Assembly (NCBI RefSeq): GCF_900636365.1
Contig: NZ_LR134266.1
Location: 1,873,501 to 1,937,500 of the forward strand
Direction: 5' to 3'
Length of the DNA stretch: 64,000 bases
DNA from: Streptococcus viridans
Lineage (GTDB): Bacteria > Bacillota > Bacilli > Lactobacillales > Streptococcaceae
Below, one piece after another: positions 42,758 through 52,238 of the stretch. The notes under the pieces were generated by a model. It did no database searches. It was not told the origin of the DNA and saw only the letters and a list, made by a program, of their open reading frames with translations. The translations under genes and the position numbers were made by a program. The number at the start of each line of letters is the position of its first letter. Positions within the stretch are counted from its first letter, which is position 1.

Positions 42758-42878
42758 GGCTAAAAACGTCCCCCGGACTTACCAACTCTTTCCAATCTCT
42801 TGGAGTTGGGGTGATACAGTCTCCCAGACTTACTTGCGGTTTTCATTTCCAGCGCAAGGCTAAAAACGTCCCCCGGAC
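42758..42878. repeat. Direct repeat pair of 21 bp spaced 100 bp apart
   Basis: GGCTAAAAACGTCCCCCGGA plus C occurs at 42758 and 42858. Similar sequence (TTTCACTTCCAG / TTTCATTTCCAG) precedes each, so this is a partly decayed tandem duplication of about 100 bp. The second copy carries the DUF1292 terminator stem; the first has lost the matching arm. Confidence 0.8.
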
Positions 42879-42884
42879 GTTTTT
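42862..42884 (-). terminator. Terminator of the ireB-ruvX-DUF1292 cluster
   Basis: AAAAACGTCC-ccc-GGACGTTTTT, a 10-bp stem that overlaps the DUF1292 stop codon. Confidence 0.75.
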
Positions 42885-43194
42885 ACTCCTCCATAAAGCT
42901 GTTGAAGACTTCTTCAATCATGTTCCATTCATCATCTGAATCTTCTGGGATTGGTTGAAGGTCGCCTTCTGTTCCGTCTTCGTTTTCAGTAAATGAGTAA
43001 GCTTGGATTTCTACTTCACCGTTTTCATCTTCTTCTGCATTTGCAGGAATCAAAAGAACATAGTTTTTACCAAATTCTTCTTTTCCATCAATGGTCAAAA
43101 GGATTTCAAACAAGGTTTCGTTTCCTTGCTCATCTACCAATGTAATCAATTCGCGTTCGTCATGGTTGTGGTCATGATCATGATTGTGTGCCAT
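42883..43194 (-). CDS. DUF1292 (YrzB) family protein with His-rich head
   Basis: A 103-aa acidic cytoplasmic protein. The body ([20 protein letters not shown], then many Glu/Asp) is the DUF1292 domain, whose function is unknown. The first 12 residues ([12 protein letters not shown]) form a His/Asp tract that could bind a metal; from memory, streptococcal members often carry it. It is third in the conserved ireB-ruvX-DUF1292 cluster, 17 nt after ruvX. Confidence 0.92.
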   Translation of the reverse strand: MAHNHDHDHNHDERELITLVDEQGNETLFEILLTIDGKEEFGKNYVLLIPANAEEDENGEVEIQAYSFTENEDGTEGDLQPIPEDSDDEWNMIEEVFNSFMEE

Positions 43195-43211
43195 CTTATT
43201 TCCTCTTTTTT

Positions 43212-43631
43212 CTAAAATTTTCGATCTAAATAATTTTGCAAAATCAACTGGGCAGCCAATTTATCAATTACTTTTTTTCGCTTATTTCGGCTGATATCTG
43301 CTTGTTCAATCAGCATCCGCTCTGCGGCAACGGTCGTCAAACGCTCGTCCTGATACTCAACCGGCAAGTTGAATAACTCTTCAAGGCGCTTTCCATAAGC
43401 TTGACTCGCTTCCACTCGAGGACCGCTTGTGTTGTTCATGTTTTTCGGCAAACCAACGACAAAACGATCAACCCGGTATTCCTTCACCAGTTCAGAGAGA
43501 CGGTCAAAACCAAACTCTCCTTTCTCCTCATCAATCTGAATAATCTCCAGACCTTGAGCAGTAAAACCTAATGGATCACTGATGGCTACTCCGACAGTCT
43601 TCGAGCCAACGTCTAGTCCCATAATTCTCAT
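43212..43631 (-). CDS. ruvX: RuvX/YqgF family nuclease (Holliday-junction resolvase-like)
   Basis: A 139-aa RNase H-fold protein with [20 protein letters not shown] (first catalytic Asp), [27 protein letters not shown] and the C-terminal [10 protein letters not shown]. The family is linked to pre-16S rRNA processing and to Holliday-junction cleavage, and the role here is not settled by sequence. It overlaps ireB by 1 bp. Confidence 0.93.
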   Translation of the reverse strand: MRIMGLDVGSKTVGVAISDPLGFTAQGLEIIQIDEEKGEFGFDRLSELVKEYRVDRFVVGLPKNMNNTSGPRVEASQAYGKRLEELFNLPVEYQDERLTTVAAERMLIEQADISRNKRKKVIDKLAAQLILQNYLDRKF

Positions 43632-43897
43632 TAGAGATCGATCCCTTGCCCTTTCAAGTAGTAACGAACCAATTCTTCAACAATTTCATCTCGTTCGTAC
43701 TTACGAATTTGGTTGCGAGCGTTGTTATAACGAGGTACATAAGCAGGATCACCACTGAGTACATAACCAACGATTTGATTGATTGGATTGTAGCCCTTCT
43801 CATCCAAAGATAAGTAGACATCCTTTAATGTATCACTAATTTCTTTACGGTTTGAATCGTCAAGATTAAAACGTACTGTTTCGTCTGTAAATCCCAC
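43631..43897 (-). CDS. ireB: IreB family regulatory phosphoprotein (GTG start)
   Basis: An 88-aa protein of the UPF0297/DUF965 family. In Enterococcus, IreB is a substrate of the PASTA kinase IreK and modulates cephalosporin tolerance. The family N-terminus [20 protein letters not shown] begins at a GTG at 43897 with GAGG 8-9 nt upstream; an in-frame ATG nine codons earlier lies right after the -10 box and is unlikely. The conserved threonines near the N-terminus are present. It is first in the cluster. Confidence 0.92.
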   Translation of the reverse strand: MGFTDETVRFNLDDSNRKEISDTLKDVYLSLDEKGYNPINQIVGYVLSGDPAYVPRYNNARNQIRKYERDEIVEELVRYYLKGQGIDL

Positions 43898-43927
43898 AAT
43901 ACCACCCTCTTTCTTTATATTCATACT

Positions 43928-43956
43928 ATTATATCATAATTTCCATACTTTCTCAA
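43928..43956 (-). promoter_or_regulatory. ireB-ruvX-DUF1292 promoter
   Basis: Minus strand TTGAGA, 17 bp, TATAAT, about 30 nt before the GTG start. Confidence 0.85.
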
Positions 43957-44039
43957 ACGAAAATTACTGATTTCATGGGCTTTCTTGGACTTTTTATCAC
44001 TTGTTTCCGAAAACAATCTGCTATATTTTTTCAATGACT

Positions 44040-44591
44040 TTATTTTACTTCTTTAAAGCCATTCTTTTCCATGTTTTTGATGAAGAGCGTTGGAGAATAG
44101 GTCTTGATCATTTTGCAAATTTCTCCCAAGTCTTCGCTGTTTTTAATGTCATCGAAGTCTACTTTATCAGGGTCAATCTCAATCTCAGAGACCATTGCTT
44201 CACCTGTCCAATCTGATGTCACGGTGATTCCATCGTAGTCTCTCAATTCATCAATGCCACCTTCACCTTCGTAACCTTCGATCAAGGCTTGCTTGGCACC
44301 TTCTTTATCATCCTCAGCATCAATCATCTTCTTGATTTCAGCTTTGAATTCATCCGACACATGAGTCGCTAGTTTGATGGAAACTTTTTTGTATTTCTTT
44401 CCTTGGTAGGATACGGTCACTGTGATTTCCTGTTTACCTACCACGTCAACCTCATCAACATCTCTGTCAATCTTAAAGGTCCGAGTGATGACGCTATCTT
44501 TCGATAGGGAGTTGCCCCCTTTTGATTGAGAATTCCCACAACCTACCAAGACAAGCAATCCAGCAACGACCAGTAATAGAAATTTTTTCAT
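44040..44591 (-). CDS. DUF1307 (YehR-like) lipoprotein
   Basis: A 183-aa lipoprotein with signal MKKFLLLVVAGLLVLVGCGN. The body (ITRTFKIDRDVDEVDVVGKQ, YQGKKYKKVSIKLATHVSDE) fits the DUF1307 family of small Gram-positive lipoproteins of unknown function. It starts 9 nt after a related lipoprotein gene, and the two look like diverged tandem duplicates. It is cotranscribed with that gene. Confidence 0.85.
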   Translation of the reverse strand: MKKFLLLVVAGLLVLVGCGNSQSKGGNSLSKDSVITRTFKIDRDVDEVDVVGKQEITVTVSYQGKKYKKVSIKLATHVSDEFKAEIKKMIDAEDDKEGAKQALIEGYEGEGGIDELRDYDGITVTSDWTGEAMVSEIEIDPDKVDFDDIKNSEDLGEICKMIKTYSPTLFIKNMEKNGFKEVK

Positions 44592-44600
44592 GTTTTCTCC

Positions 44601-45194
44601 TTATTCTTCTTTTGCTCCATTACGGAGTAGATTATTCATATACTCTGTTGGTGTCAACTTCAACAAATCTGCAATATTAGCCGATTTGAAGTACTCTAAC
44701 TCAACCGCTTTTTTAGTATCCAACTGAGTGAAGTCATAGGTGATGACCGTTTGGTATTCATTTTCATTTGGTACGGTCAGTTCAATGGTAAAGCCTGGAA
44801 GAGTCCGTGCCTGTTGGAGTTGTTCATCCTTGTCCATCGACTCCACCATCAATCGTTGGGCTTCTTCGAGGCCGACCTCTTGAATGGCTTTTTTCAATTC
44901 ATCACTAGCAGGAGTGGTATTGGTCATGACCAATTTTTGTAATTGTTCCCCTTGATAGGTGATGGTCTGCTCTTGGCGAATACCTTTCTCATCTGTTGGA
45001 AGAACAAAGTGTTTGGTAAAGACTTGCTGCTCTTCTGCCTTCTCTAACAGATTTCGATTTTCTTTATTGAATGATTCAATTTTAGCACTGTTGGATTTTT
45101 GAACACTGGAAGAGTCGGTTTTCCCTTGTTTCTTCTGTCCACAAGCTGTCAGCGTCAGGAGCAAGACTCCGAGACAAATAAGCTTCTTTTTCAT
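44601..45194 (-). CDS. DUF1307-related lipoprotein, paralogue of the next gene
   Basis: A 197-aa lipoprotein (MKKKLICLGVLLLTLTACGQ, lipobox LTAC). After a Ser/Lys linker the domain follows the same plan as its neighbour: FTKHFVLPTDEKGIRQEQTI, ITYQGEQLQKLVM, a helical middle, YQTVITYDFTQLD and a final helix (PTEYMNNLLRNGAKEE). It is first in a two-gene unit with an extended -10 promoter. Function unknown. Confidence 0.83.
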   Translation of the reverse strand: MKKKLICLGVLLLTLTACGQKKQGKTDSSSVQKSNSAKIESFNKENRNLLEKAEEQQVFTKHFVLPTDEKGIRQEQTITYQGEQLQKLVMTNTTPASDELKKAIQEVGLEEAQRLMVESMDKDEQLQQARTLPGFTIELTVPNENEYQTVITYDFTQLDTKKAVELEYFKSANIADLLKLTPTEYMNNLLRNGAKEE

Positions 45195-45243
45195 GTTTTC
45201 TCCTTTGATAAGCTTCTATAAAAGGGATTTTCCCCACAGAAGT

Positions 45244-45252
45244 ATTGTACCA
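45244..45252 (-). promoter_or_regulatory. Extended -10 promoter of the DUF1307 lipoprotein pair
   Basis: Minus strand TGGTACAAT, 50 nt before the ATG. Confidence 0.55.
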
Positions 45253-45313
45253 TAGAATGCCCCGCAAAAACATTCTTACAACCATTTTTTCGTGGATTCT
45301 TTGGCCAGATACA

Positions 45314-45345
45314 AAAGAAAAAGTCGAGATTTTGACATCTCGACT
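45314..45345 (-). terminator. spx terminator
   Basis: Minus strand AGTCGAGAT-gtcaaa-ATCTCGACT followed by T-rich sequence. Confidence 0.8.
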
Positions 45346-45378
45346 CTTCTCAGTAGCTCAATGTTTGGCTACTTGTTC

Positions 45379-45777
45379 TTATAGGGCTGCTCTTAAGCGA
45401 GCCTCCGCATTTTCAACATTTCGTACAGAACGTGGTAAAAAGGCCCGAATATCATCTTCCTTATAACCAACTTGAAGTCGCTTGTTATCCACTAGGATAG
45501 GACTTTTCAAGATTCGTGGTGTTTCTAAGATGATATCGATGACTTCATTCATGCTGAGGTCTTCAATATCGACACCTAGATTCTTAGCGTATCGGTTTTT
45601 TGAAGAAACGATACTTGCAATGCCATTTTCTGTTTTGGTCAAAATATCGAGTAATTCTTCTTTTGTAATCCCTTCTTTACCAAGGTTTTGTTCTTTATAG
45701 ATCAACTGATGAGCATTTAGCCAAGTTTTGGCTTTTTTACAACTCGTGCAACTTGAAACTGTGTAAATTTTAATCAT
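45379..45777 (-). CDS. spx: Spx-family transcriptional regulator
   Basis: Spx binds the RNA polymerase alpha C-terminal domain and redirects transcription under thiol or envelope stress. The 132-aa ArsC-like protein has the redox switch C10-T-S-C13 (MIKIYTVSSCTSCKKAKTWL), the conserved ILVDNKRLQVGY and the RSV helix near the end. The ATG at 45777 follows AAAGGAG; the longer frame is unsupported. Streptococci usually have two Spx paralogues; this one sits beside recA, but I cannot say which it is. Confidence 0.93.
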   Translation of the reverse strand: MIKIYTVSSCTSCKKAKTWLNAHQLIYKEQNLGKEGITKEELLDILTKTENGIASIVSSKNRYAKNLGVDIEDLSMNEVIDIILETPRILKSPILVDNKRLQVGYKEDDIRAFLPRSVRNVENAEARLRAAL

Positions 45778-45818
45778 GCATGCACTCCTTTCGCCACACG
45801 ATAATAACATTGTAGTAT

Positions 45819-45827
45819 ATTATACCA
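45819..45827 (-). promoter_or_regulatory. spx promoter (extended -10)
   Basis: Minus strand TGGTATAAT, 42 nt before the spx ATG. Confidence 0.6.
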
Positions 45828-45864
45828 TAAAAACCATCAGTCTTTCGACCTATTTTAAAAAAAA

Positions 45865-47007
45865 TTACTCTTCAATCTCAATGGCATCATCAAGATCTAG
45901 TGTTACTTCTTCAAGAAGTGGGCTTTCAGCTACTTCATCTTGTGCAACTACAGCAGTGTCATCATCGATCAAACCGAAGCGCACGCGCACTTGGTGGTCA
46001 ATCTCATCAAAAATTTCTGGATGGTCTGCCAAGTACTTCTTAGCATTTTCAGAACCTTGGCCGATCTTCTCACCGTTATAAGAATACCAAGCCCCTGCTT
46101 TTTGGATCAAATCAAGGTCTGTTGCAATTTTTAGCAATTCGCCTGTACGTGAAATTCCTTCTCCGTACATGATTTCAACCATGGCTTCTTTGAACGGTGG
46201 AGCCACCTTGTTCTTCACAACCTTAATCTTGGTTTCCTTACCAACGTTGGTATCTTTTTGGTCCCCAGTACCTTTGATTTGAGTATTTCCACGAACATCT
46301 AGACGAACAGAAGCGTAGAATTTAAGGGCACGACCACCAGGTGTGGTTTCTGGATTCCCAAACATGACCCCAACTTTTTCACGCAATTGGTTGATAAAGA
46401 TAGCAATGGTCTTGGTCTTGTTGATTGAAGCTCCAAGCTTACGCATAGCCTGGCTCATCATCCGCGCTTGCAAACCAACGTGGCTGTCACCGATATCTCC
46501 ATCGATTTCTGCGCGTGGGACCAAGGCAGCAACAGAGTCGATAACGACCAAGTCAACGGCACCAGAGTCAATCAATTTACCAGCAATTTCAAGTCCTTGT
46601 TCTCCTGAGTCTGGTTGAGACAAGAGGAGTTCATCAATATTAACCCCAAGAGCTGCAGCATAAGATGGGTCCAAGGCATGCTCGGCATCGATAAAGGCAG
46701 CAATGCCTCCTTCTTTCTGTGCTTGCGCTACTGCATGGAGGGCAACGGTTGTTTTACCAGATGATTCTGGACCATAGATTTCGATGATCCGACCTTTTGG
46801 ATAACCACCAGCACCCAAGGCAATATCAAGAGCCAAGGAACCTGAGCTCATGACTTGAACTTTTTGCTCTGCGCGTTCGCCCAGACGCATGATGGATCCT
46901 TTACCAAAGTCTTTTTCGATCAACTTTAGGGCATCATTGAGCGCTTTTTCACGCTCGTCTCCGAATTTCTTAGAGATATCATCTAATTTTTTCTGTTTTT
47001 TCGCCAT
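45865..47007 (-). CDS. recA: Recombinase RecA
   Basis: An ATP-dependent strand-exchange protein for recombination, SOS induction and competence. The 380-aa protein has Walker [10 protein letters not shown] (79-87), [16 protein letters not shown], loop L2 with [20 protein letters not shown] and the acidic C-terminal tail. It lies 46 nt after cinA and is probably cotranscribed from the cin-box promoter upstream of cinA, as in pneumococcus. A basal promoter in the short gap is not obvious. Confidence 0.98.
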   Translation of the reverse strand: MAKKQKKLDDISKKFGDEREKALNDALKLIEKDFGKGSIMRLGERAEQKVQVMSSGSLALDIALGAGGYPKGRIIEIYGPESSGKTTVALHAVAQAQKEGGIAAFIDAEHALDPSYAAALGVNIDELLLSQPDSGEQGLEIAGKLIDSGAVDLVVIDSVAALVPRAEIDGDIGDSHVGLQARMMSQAMRKLGASINKTKTIAIFINQLREKVGVMFGNPETTPGGRALKFYASVRLDVRGNTQIKGTGDQKDTNVGKETKIKVVKNKVAPPFKEAMVEIMYGEGISRTGELLKIATDLDLIQKAGAWYSYNGEKIGQGSENAKKYLADHPEIFDEIDHQVRVRFGLIDDDTAVVAQDEVAESPLLEEVTLDLDDAIEIEE

Positions 47008-47053
47008 TCTTTTCTCCTATATCAAAGCGTAATGCTATACAAGCTTCTTTTCA

Positions 47054-48322
47054 TTATAGCAAATTTTCATCTAATAATACAGTCCGGCGTACCAGATTAA
47101 AGGCATGGAGGACTGCAACTTTACGAACATCCATACGACTCCGGCCAGCGATATTGACCTTGATTGATTGGACTCCTTTAGGACCCGCAATTCCAATAAA
47201 AACGGTCCCTGCTGGGTGGCCTTCTAGACTGTCTGGACCAGCAACACCTGTCAGACTGACTCCATAGTCAGCCCCTGTTAAGAGATGGGCTTGCGCTGCC
47301 ATCCGCTCAGCTGTATGGGCAGAGACCACTCCATGTTCTTGCAACTCAGCTAGGGGGATTTGGAGCATTTTGCTCTTTTCCTCTATGCTGTAAGTGACGA
47401 AACCTCCTGGTAGGACTGCTGAGGCTCCTGAAAAATTAGCCAGAGTCGACTGGAACATCCCGGCCGTCAAGCTCTCTGCTGCGGTTAGGGTCAAACCTCT
47501 CTCTCGTAAGAGTTCAAAAGCAACCTTGGCTAGGGAATTGTCATCACCATAGCCATAGAAGAGCTGGCTCAAGGCTTGACCATCCAAAGTCTCATGACGG
47601 AGGATCACTTGCTCCAACTGATCCAATTTCTGATCAGCCTGCTCTTGTGATGCAGCCTTGGTTGACAAGCGCAAGGTCACTTCTCCGGTCTTAGCATAAG
47701 GAGCCACCGTCGGGTCCGTCTGGCCATCAATCACATCGGCTAGAACGGTTACCAGCTGGCTTTCCCCAATCCCAAAGAAGCGCAAGACACGTGAGTAGAG
47801 CTTCTCGCCTGTGGCTAGCAAGGGCACTAACTCATCATTAACCATGGGTTTCAATTCACTAGGGGGACCAGGCAAGACGACATAGCTAACACCCTCTACT
47901 TCAATCAGCCCTCCCACTGCCAAACCGGTCAGATTTTGGAGCGGTGTTGAGCCTGTCACTATTTGCGCTTGTCTCAGATTGTTGGGAGTTCGGACATGGT
48001 CTGGCCGACTGGCAAAGAAGCGATCCAACTTGGCCATTGCTTCTGGATCAAAGGTCAGGTCTCTACCCAAGAACTGCGCTAGGGTCTGCTTGGTCAGGTC
48101 GTCTTCGGTCGGTCCGAGTCCTCCCGTGAGGATGACGAGATCACTTCGATCACGCGCGATTGCAAGAACAGACAAGAGACGATCGGCATTATCTCCAACT
48201 GCAGTTTGGAAATAAACGTCGATCCCTAGACCTGCCAACTTTTCTGATAAGAATTGCGCATTGGTATTGACAATCTGTCCTGTGAGAATTTCAGTTCCTA
48301 CTGCAATGATCTCTGCTTTCAT
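47054..48322 (-). CDS. cinA: Competence-damage protein CinA
   Basis: A 422-aa two-domain protein. The N-terminal MoaB/MogA-like domain has [20 protein letters not shown] and [15 protein letters not shown]. The C-terminal NMN-deamidase/CinA domain has [30 protein letters not shown] and [20 protein letters not shown]. It has a role in pyridine-nucleotide recycling, and in streptococci it localises RecA during transformation. A perfect SigX cin-box lies upstream. Confidence 0.97.
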   Translation of the reverse strand: MKAEIIAVGTEILTGQIVNTNAQFLSEKLAGLGIDVYFQTAVGDNADRLLSVLAIARDRSDLVILTGGLGPTEDDLTKQTLAQFLGRDLTFDPEAMAKLDRFFASRPDHVRTPNNLRQAQIVTGSTPLQNLTGLAVGGLIEVEGVSYVVLPGPPSELKPMVNDELVPLLATGEKLYSRVLRFFGIGESQLVTVLADVIDGQTDPTVAPYAKTGEVTLRLSTKAASQEQADQKLDQLEQVILRHETLDGQALSQLFYGYGDDNSLAKVAFELLRERGLTLTAAESLTAGMFQSTLANFSGASAVLPGGFVTYSIEEKSKMLQIPLAELQEHGVVSAHTAERMAAQAHLLTGADYGVSLTGVAGPDSLEGHPAGTVFIGIAGPKGVQSIKVNIAGRSRMDVRKVAVLHAFNLVRRTVLLDENLL

Positions 48323-48339
48323 AACGCCTCCACTTATAC

Positions 48340-48347
48340 TATTCGTA
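48340..48347 (-). promoter_or_regulatory. SigX (ComX) cin-box of the cinA-recA operon
   Basis: Minus strand TACGAATA, the full late-competence -10 consensus, preceded by an A/T-rich stretch and placed 18 nt upstream of the cinA ATG. Confidence 0.88.
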
Positions 48348-48372
48348 ATTTTTCTTCATTGTAACACAAAAA

Positions 48373-48402
48373 TAGAAAAATCGTAGAAAAATTTTCTACG
48401 AT
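48373..48402 (-). terminator. Terminator of the mutL-ruvA-tag operon
   Basis: Minus strand ATCGTAGAAA-att-TTTCTACGAT followed by T, 3 nt after the tag stop codon. Confidence 0.8.
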
Positions 48403-48405
48403 GGG

Positions 48406-48972
48406 TTAGTTATTCGGATTTTTCCATTCACAATCATTCTCATGATCATTGACCAGGCCTGCAGCCTGTAGAAAGGATAGGACCGCAACGGGGCCTGTAA
48501 ACTTGAAGCCATGTTTTTTGAGATCCTTGGATAATCTCTCAGATAAAGGCGTCTTAGCTGGTGCTTGACTGTAATCTGGAACATCATTGACAATGGTTTT
48601 TCCATCGACAAAAGACCAGAGATAGGCATCAAAGGTGCCAAACTCTACCTGGACTTGTAAAAAGGCTTGAGCATTGGCCCGTGTCGCAAAAATCTTGGCT
48701 CGATTTCGGATAATTGCTGGATTGTCTAACAAGGATTCCAGTTCAGAGTCGGTCATCTCTGCGACGCGTTGAAGATGGTAACCATGAAAAGATTCCTGGA
48801 AAGCCTGCCGTTTATTGAGGACCGTTTCCCAAGACAAACCAGCCTGATAGGTCTCCATACAGAGCAACTCAAAAAGCCCCTGGTCATCGTGGAGAGGCTG
48901 TCCCCATTCCTCATCATGGTAGGCTACATAGAGCGGGTTGTTCATTTTAACCCAGCCACAACGTTTTGGCAT
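48406..48972 (-). CDS. tag: DNA-3-methyladenine glycosylase I
   Basis: It removes 3-methyladenine from alkylated DNA. The 188-aa HhH-family enzyme has the zinc-binding N-terminal Cys (KRCGWV) and YVAYHDEEWGQPLHDDQGLF. ELLCMETYQAGLSWETVLNK and the C-terminal KFTGPVAVLSFLQAAGLVND, HENDC complete the signature. It is last in mutL-ruvA-tag, 9 nt after ruvA. Confidence 0.95.
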   Translation of the reverse strand: MPKRCGWVKMNNPLYVAYHDEEWGQPLHDDQGLFELLCMETYQAGLSWETVLNKRQAFQESFHGYHLQRVAEMTDSELESLLDNPAIIRNRAKIFATRANAQAFLQVQVEFGTFDAYLWSFVDGKTIVNDVPDYSQAPAKTPLSERLSKDLKKHGFKFTGPVAVLSFLQAAGLVNDHENDCEWKNPNN

Positions 48973-48981
48973 AGGAACCTC

Positions 48982-49575
48982 CTATTTCACCAACATCTTC
49001 AGGGCAGACTTGATATAGTTCTCTGCTGTATCGGTCGTGCCTTCAAAGAATTTCTTGATTTTCTTAAGCTCCGTTGCCTTGTAGCCCAATGCCAACATAG
49101 CTTCCATGGCTTCTTCTAAGGCTTGGTTCTCTTCTGTCGCCTTAGCTTTTGTCTGAGCCGGTGCATCTTCTAGATCGAGATTGATCTTACCTTCCAAGTC
49201 CAGCACCATCTGTTGGGCTGTTTTCTTGCCGATCTTTGGAAACTTGGTCAAGTAGGTGATGTTCTTGCTTTCGATGGCTTGGACAAGGCCTGCATTGTCA
49301 TCTGCAGCAATGATAGCCAGAGCTGAGACAGGTCCAATCCCAGAGACTGAGATCAAGTTTAAAAAGAGCTGTTTCTCTTCTTCAGTCGCAAAGCCATAGA
49401 GAAGGTGAGCATCTTCACGGACCACTTGGTGCAGATAAACTTGCACCTCTTGATTCATTTTACCAGAGTAGGCATAGGGGTTGGCCACATGCAAGAGATA
49501 GCCGATCCCAGCCGTTTCCACCACGATGTATTTAGCGGTGATTTTCGTTAAAATTCCTTTAATGTATTCGTACAT
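48982..49575 (-). CDS. ruvA: Holliday junction branch-migration protein RuvA
   Basis: RuvA binds four-way junctions as a tetramer and loads RuvB. The 197-aa protein has the OB-fold domain I ([20 protein letters not shown]), HhH motifs in domain II ([31 protein letters not shown]) and the flexible C-terminal domain III for RuvB binding. It lies 20 nt after mutL; DNA-repair grouping with mutL and tag is common in streptococci. Confidence 0.96.
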   Translation of the reverse strand: MYEYIKGILTKITAKYIVVETAGIGYLLHVANPYAYSGKMNQEVQVYLHQVVREDAHLLYGFATEEEKQLFLNLISVSGIGPVSALAIIAADDNAGLVQAIESKNITYLTKFPKIGKKTAQQMVLDLEGKINLDLEDAPAQTKAKATEENQALEEAMEAMLALGYKATELKKIKKFFEGTTDTAENYIKSALKMLVK

Positions 49576-49595
49576 AATCTTCCTTTATCGTTTAC

Positions 49596-51545
49596 TTAAT
49601 ATTTGCCCAATTCTCGTAGGCTAGTGTGATTTTCCTGAATGCGTCGGAACATCTTTTCCATGTCCGATTTGGTGAAGTTGACCAAGACGGGACGGCCGTG
49701 GGGACAGTTATAAGGGTTGTCACATTGGGACAGTTGGTAGATGAGATCCCGTGCGGAGTAATCGTCCAGTGTGTGATTGGCCTTGATGGAGCGTTTGCAA
49801 GACATCATGATGGCCAACTCCGCCCGGTATTTCTTGATGGACACTTCCTTGGTCAAAAGGAGCATATCACACATCTCATAGATACCCGACTCGATCTCTT
49901 CTTCCTTCATCCAAATCGGATGCTCCCGCAAGATCAACTGGTTGGCTCCGTACTCTTCTAGATAGACGCCCACTTCCTCTAGGAGGTGTTTACGCTGTTG
50001 CAGGCGGATCAGATCGTCTGCAGGGAATTCAAAGATATAAGGCACCAGCAGTTGTTGCTGACTGCCGTCTACGTCCCCGATGCTCTCCCGGTATTCTTCG
50101 TATTTGACCCGCTCTTGGGCCGCATGCTGGTCAATGATGTAAAGACCCCCATTGCCTTGGGCAAAGAGATAGGTCCCATGCATCTGACCGAAATATTCCA
50201 ACTCTGGGAAGGTCGAATGTTCTTCTCCTTCCAACTTGTCATAAGCCTTATCTAGACTAGCTAGATCCAACTCTGGATGGTCCAGTTGATCATACTGAGG
50301 CGCCTTTCGCTCCGCAAATTTGATGGCTGGTGATTTAGCCTCCTGATTTCCCTCTTCTGAGGCAAAGAGAACCGTTTGCTCTGGGGTCAATTCACCACTT
50401 GGCTGGGATTCTGCAACCTCTGGACGGACAAAGAAGTCTCCCTTGTCTCGGTCGTAATAGAGGCTATTTTCTTTTAGAGGGAGACTGGTCTGGACTGGTT
50501 TTTCTGTTCGACGAAGCGTCGACTTGGCTAGATTTTCCAAAGCATCTGGAATCAGATCCTGCTCTTTCAAAGCGGAGACAATGGCCTGGGAGATCAAGGC
50601 CATTAGTTCTCGTTCTTTAGAAATGCGCACCTCTTGCTTGGTCGGGTGGACATTGACATCCGCTAGATAGGGGTCAATCTGAATATTGATGACCGCTATC
50701 GGGAAGCGTCCAACCATGAGTTTACTGCCGTAGCCGTCCAAGATGGCCCGATTGAGCAAGAAATTCTTGATGTAACGACCGTTGATAAAGAGACTAATGT
50801 AATTGCGATTGGCCCGGGTCAATTCTGGCAAAGAGACGAAGCCCGACACTTCAAAGTCCAAATCACCTGTCTCGATGGCAACCATTTTCTTAGCGGTAGC
50901 GAGCCCGTAGACTCCTGCGATGGCTTGACGGAGATTCCCCGTTCCTGCCGTCCGTGTCATTTCATGGCCGTCATTGATCAAGGTAAAGGCAATCTCTGGA
51001 TGGGCCAGACTCAGGCGGTTGAGAATGTCGACGACATGGGACAACTCTGCCTGCTGGCTCTTCATATATTTGAGGCGGGCTGGTGTATTGAAAAAGAGGT
51101 CCTCAACTGTGATTTTAGTCCCCACAGGGCTAGTCGCCGGCTCAAGAGAAGTGATTTCGCCCCCTTTAGCCTCTAGCTTGGTCCCATGACTAGCTCCTTC
51201 CTGAGCTGTCAGGATGGTCATGACACTGACAGAGGCAATAGACGGCAAGGCCTCGCCACGGAAGCCTAGGGTCCGGATACGAAAGAGATCTGCTTGACTC
51301 TTGATCTTACTAGTCGCATGGCGACGAAGAGCTAATTCCACTTCCTCATGGGCAATCCCTTGTCCATTATCCGTGATTTGAATGCTCTTTAAGCCAGCTT
51401 CTTCGATCTCTACGACAATCTGACTAGCTCCCGCATCGATGGAGTTTTCAACCAGTTCCTTGACCACACTAGCAGGGCGCTCGATGACCTCACCGGCAGC
51501 GATTTGATTGGCTAAAATTTCTGGTAATTCGATAATCTGTGACAT
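49596..51545 (-). CDS. mutL: DNA mismatch repair protein MutL (HexB)
   Basis: A GHKL ATPase that couples MutS recognition to repair. The 649-aa protein has motif [12 protein letters not shown], motif [13 protein letters not shown], motif [18 protein letters not shown] and the [10 protein letters not shown] segment. The C-terminal dimerisation and endonuclease-type region has [19 protein letters not shown] and [12 protein letters not shown]. mutS lies 1.4 kb away on the same strand, with the LytTR/DUF3021 pair between them. Confidence 0.96.
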   Translation of the reverse strand: MSQIIELPEILANQIAAGEVIERPASVVKELVENSIDAGASQIVVEIEEAGLKSIQITDNGQGIAHEEVELALRRHATSKIKSQADLFRIRTLGFRGEALPSIASVSVMTILTAQEGASHGTKLEAKGGEITSLEPATSPVGTKITVEDLFFNTPARLKYMKSQQAELSHVVDILNRLSLAHPEIAFTLINDGHEMTRTAGTGNLRQAIAGVYGLATAKKMVAIETGDLDFEVSGFVSLPELTRANRNYISLFINGRYIKNFLLNRAILDGYGSKLMVGRFPIAVINIQIDPYLADVNVHPTKQEVRISKERELMALISQAIVSALKEQDLIPDALENLAKSTLRRTEKPVQTSLPLKENSLYYDRDKGDFFVRPEVAESQPSGELTPEQTVLFASEEGNQEAKSPAIKFAERKAPQYDQLDHPELDLASLDKAYDKLEGEEHSTFPELEYFGQMHGTYLFAQGNGGLYIIDQHAAQERVKYEEYRESIGDVDGSQQQLLVPYIFEFPADDLIRLQQRKHLLEEVGVYLEEYGANQLILREHPIWMKEEEIESGIYEMCDMLLLTKEVSIKKYRAELAIMMSCKRSIKANHTLDDYSARDLIYQLSQCDNPYNCPHGRPVLVNFTKSDMEKMFRRIQENHTSLRELGKY

Positions 51546-51585
51546 AGCTTCCCCTCTTATGTTTTATACGCGCATAGGTAGAACT

Positions 51586-51594
51586 ATTATACCA
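51586..51594 (-). promoter_or_regulatory. mutL promoter (extended -10)
   Basis: Minus strand TGGTATAAT, 41 nt before the mutL ATG. Confidence 0.6.
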
Positions 51595-51700
51595 TATCTC
51601 CAAGGAAGCCCTCCCTTTATAAAACCTTGTGCTCCAGCTCCATTAAAGATACCGTCTTCTACCAGATAAACAGACAAACTGACCGAATATGCGAAAAGCC

Positions 51701-51729
51701 TTGTCTTGATGCCTGAAAAAGTGTTTAAT
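51701..51729 (+). promoter_or_regulatory. Promoter of the LytTR-DUF3021 pair
   Basis: TTGTCT, 17 bp, TTTAAT, about 70 nt before the LytTR ATG. Confidence 0.55.
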
Positions 51730-51797
51730 AGACTTGTAAGCAAGAAGTCCTGCTAGCGGATCGCTTACCTGACGTCAATATGTTAGAAGGGATTTGT

Positions 51798-52238
51798 ATG
51801 AAAGTAACAGTTACCATTGACCCCCATTTTCAAGAAGAAGGCGTAGCCATCACAGGGCCACAACCTAGCGAACGCATCCAGAAAGTCCAACAATTCATTG
51901 AGGAATTGGACCAGAAGGAACGCTTGCGAGCGAAAAAGGAGGGGGAAACCTATCTTGTAGAGACTCACTTGTTTCATCGGTTCTATATTGAAAACCGTCA
52001 AGTCGTTGGGGAAACAAAGGATGATCACTTCATCCTCACCGGCCCCCTCTACCAACTCTCTCAAGACTTGCCCATCTATTTTTTAAAAATTTCCCAATCT
52101 GAAATTATCAATACCAAAGAAATCGATCACCTGCATTTTACCAGCAGCGGATCGGTCCAAATCAATCTGAAAAACGGGACCATCACCTATTCGTCTCGTC
52201 GCTATTTAAAAGCTATTAAGGAGAAATTATCATGTTAA
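51798..52238 (+). CDS. LytTR-domain transcriptional regulator
   Basis: A 146-aa protein starting MKVTVTIDPHFQEEGVAITG; AGAAGG lies 7 nt before this ATG, and an ATG six codons earlier lacks a site. The C-terminal half (about 60-146) is a LytTR DNA-binding domain (PIYFLKISQSEIINTKEIDH, GTITYSSRRYLKAIKEKL). No receiver or membrane segment is present. This matches the HdrR/BrsR type of regulator, which is paired with a membrane inhibitor. The following DUF3021 gene overlaps by 7 bp. Confidence 0.85.
   Translation: MKVTVTIDPHFQEEGVAITGPQPSERIQKVQQFIEELDQKERLRAKKEGETYLVETHLFHRFYIENRQVVGETKDDHFILTGPLYQLSQDLPIYFLKISQSEIINTKEIDHLHFTSSGSVQINLKNGTITYSSRRYLKAIKEKLSC

Noticed and set aside
49565..49575. 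TACGAATA at the ruvA start codon (minus strand) as a second SigX cin-box
   Set aside because: It is part of the coding sequence for MYEYI, the conserved RuvA N-terminus. A start there would lie inside ruvA with no gene start at the right distance.
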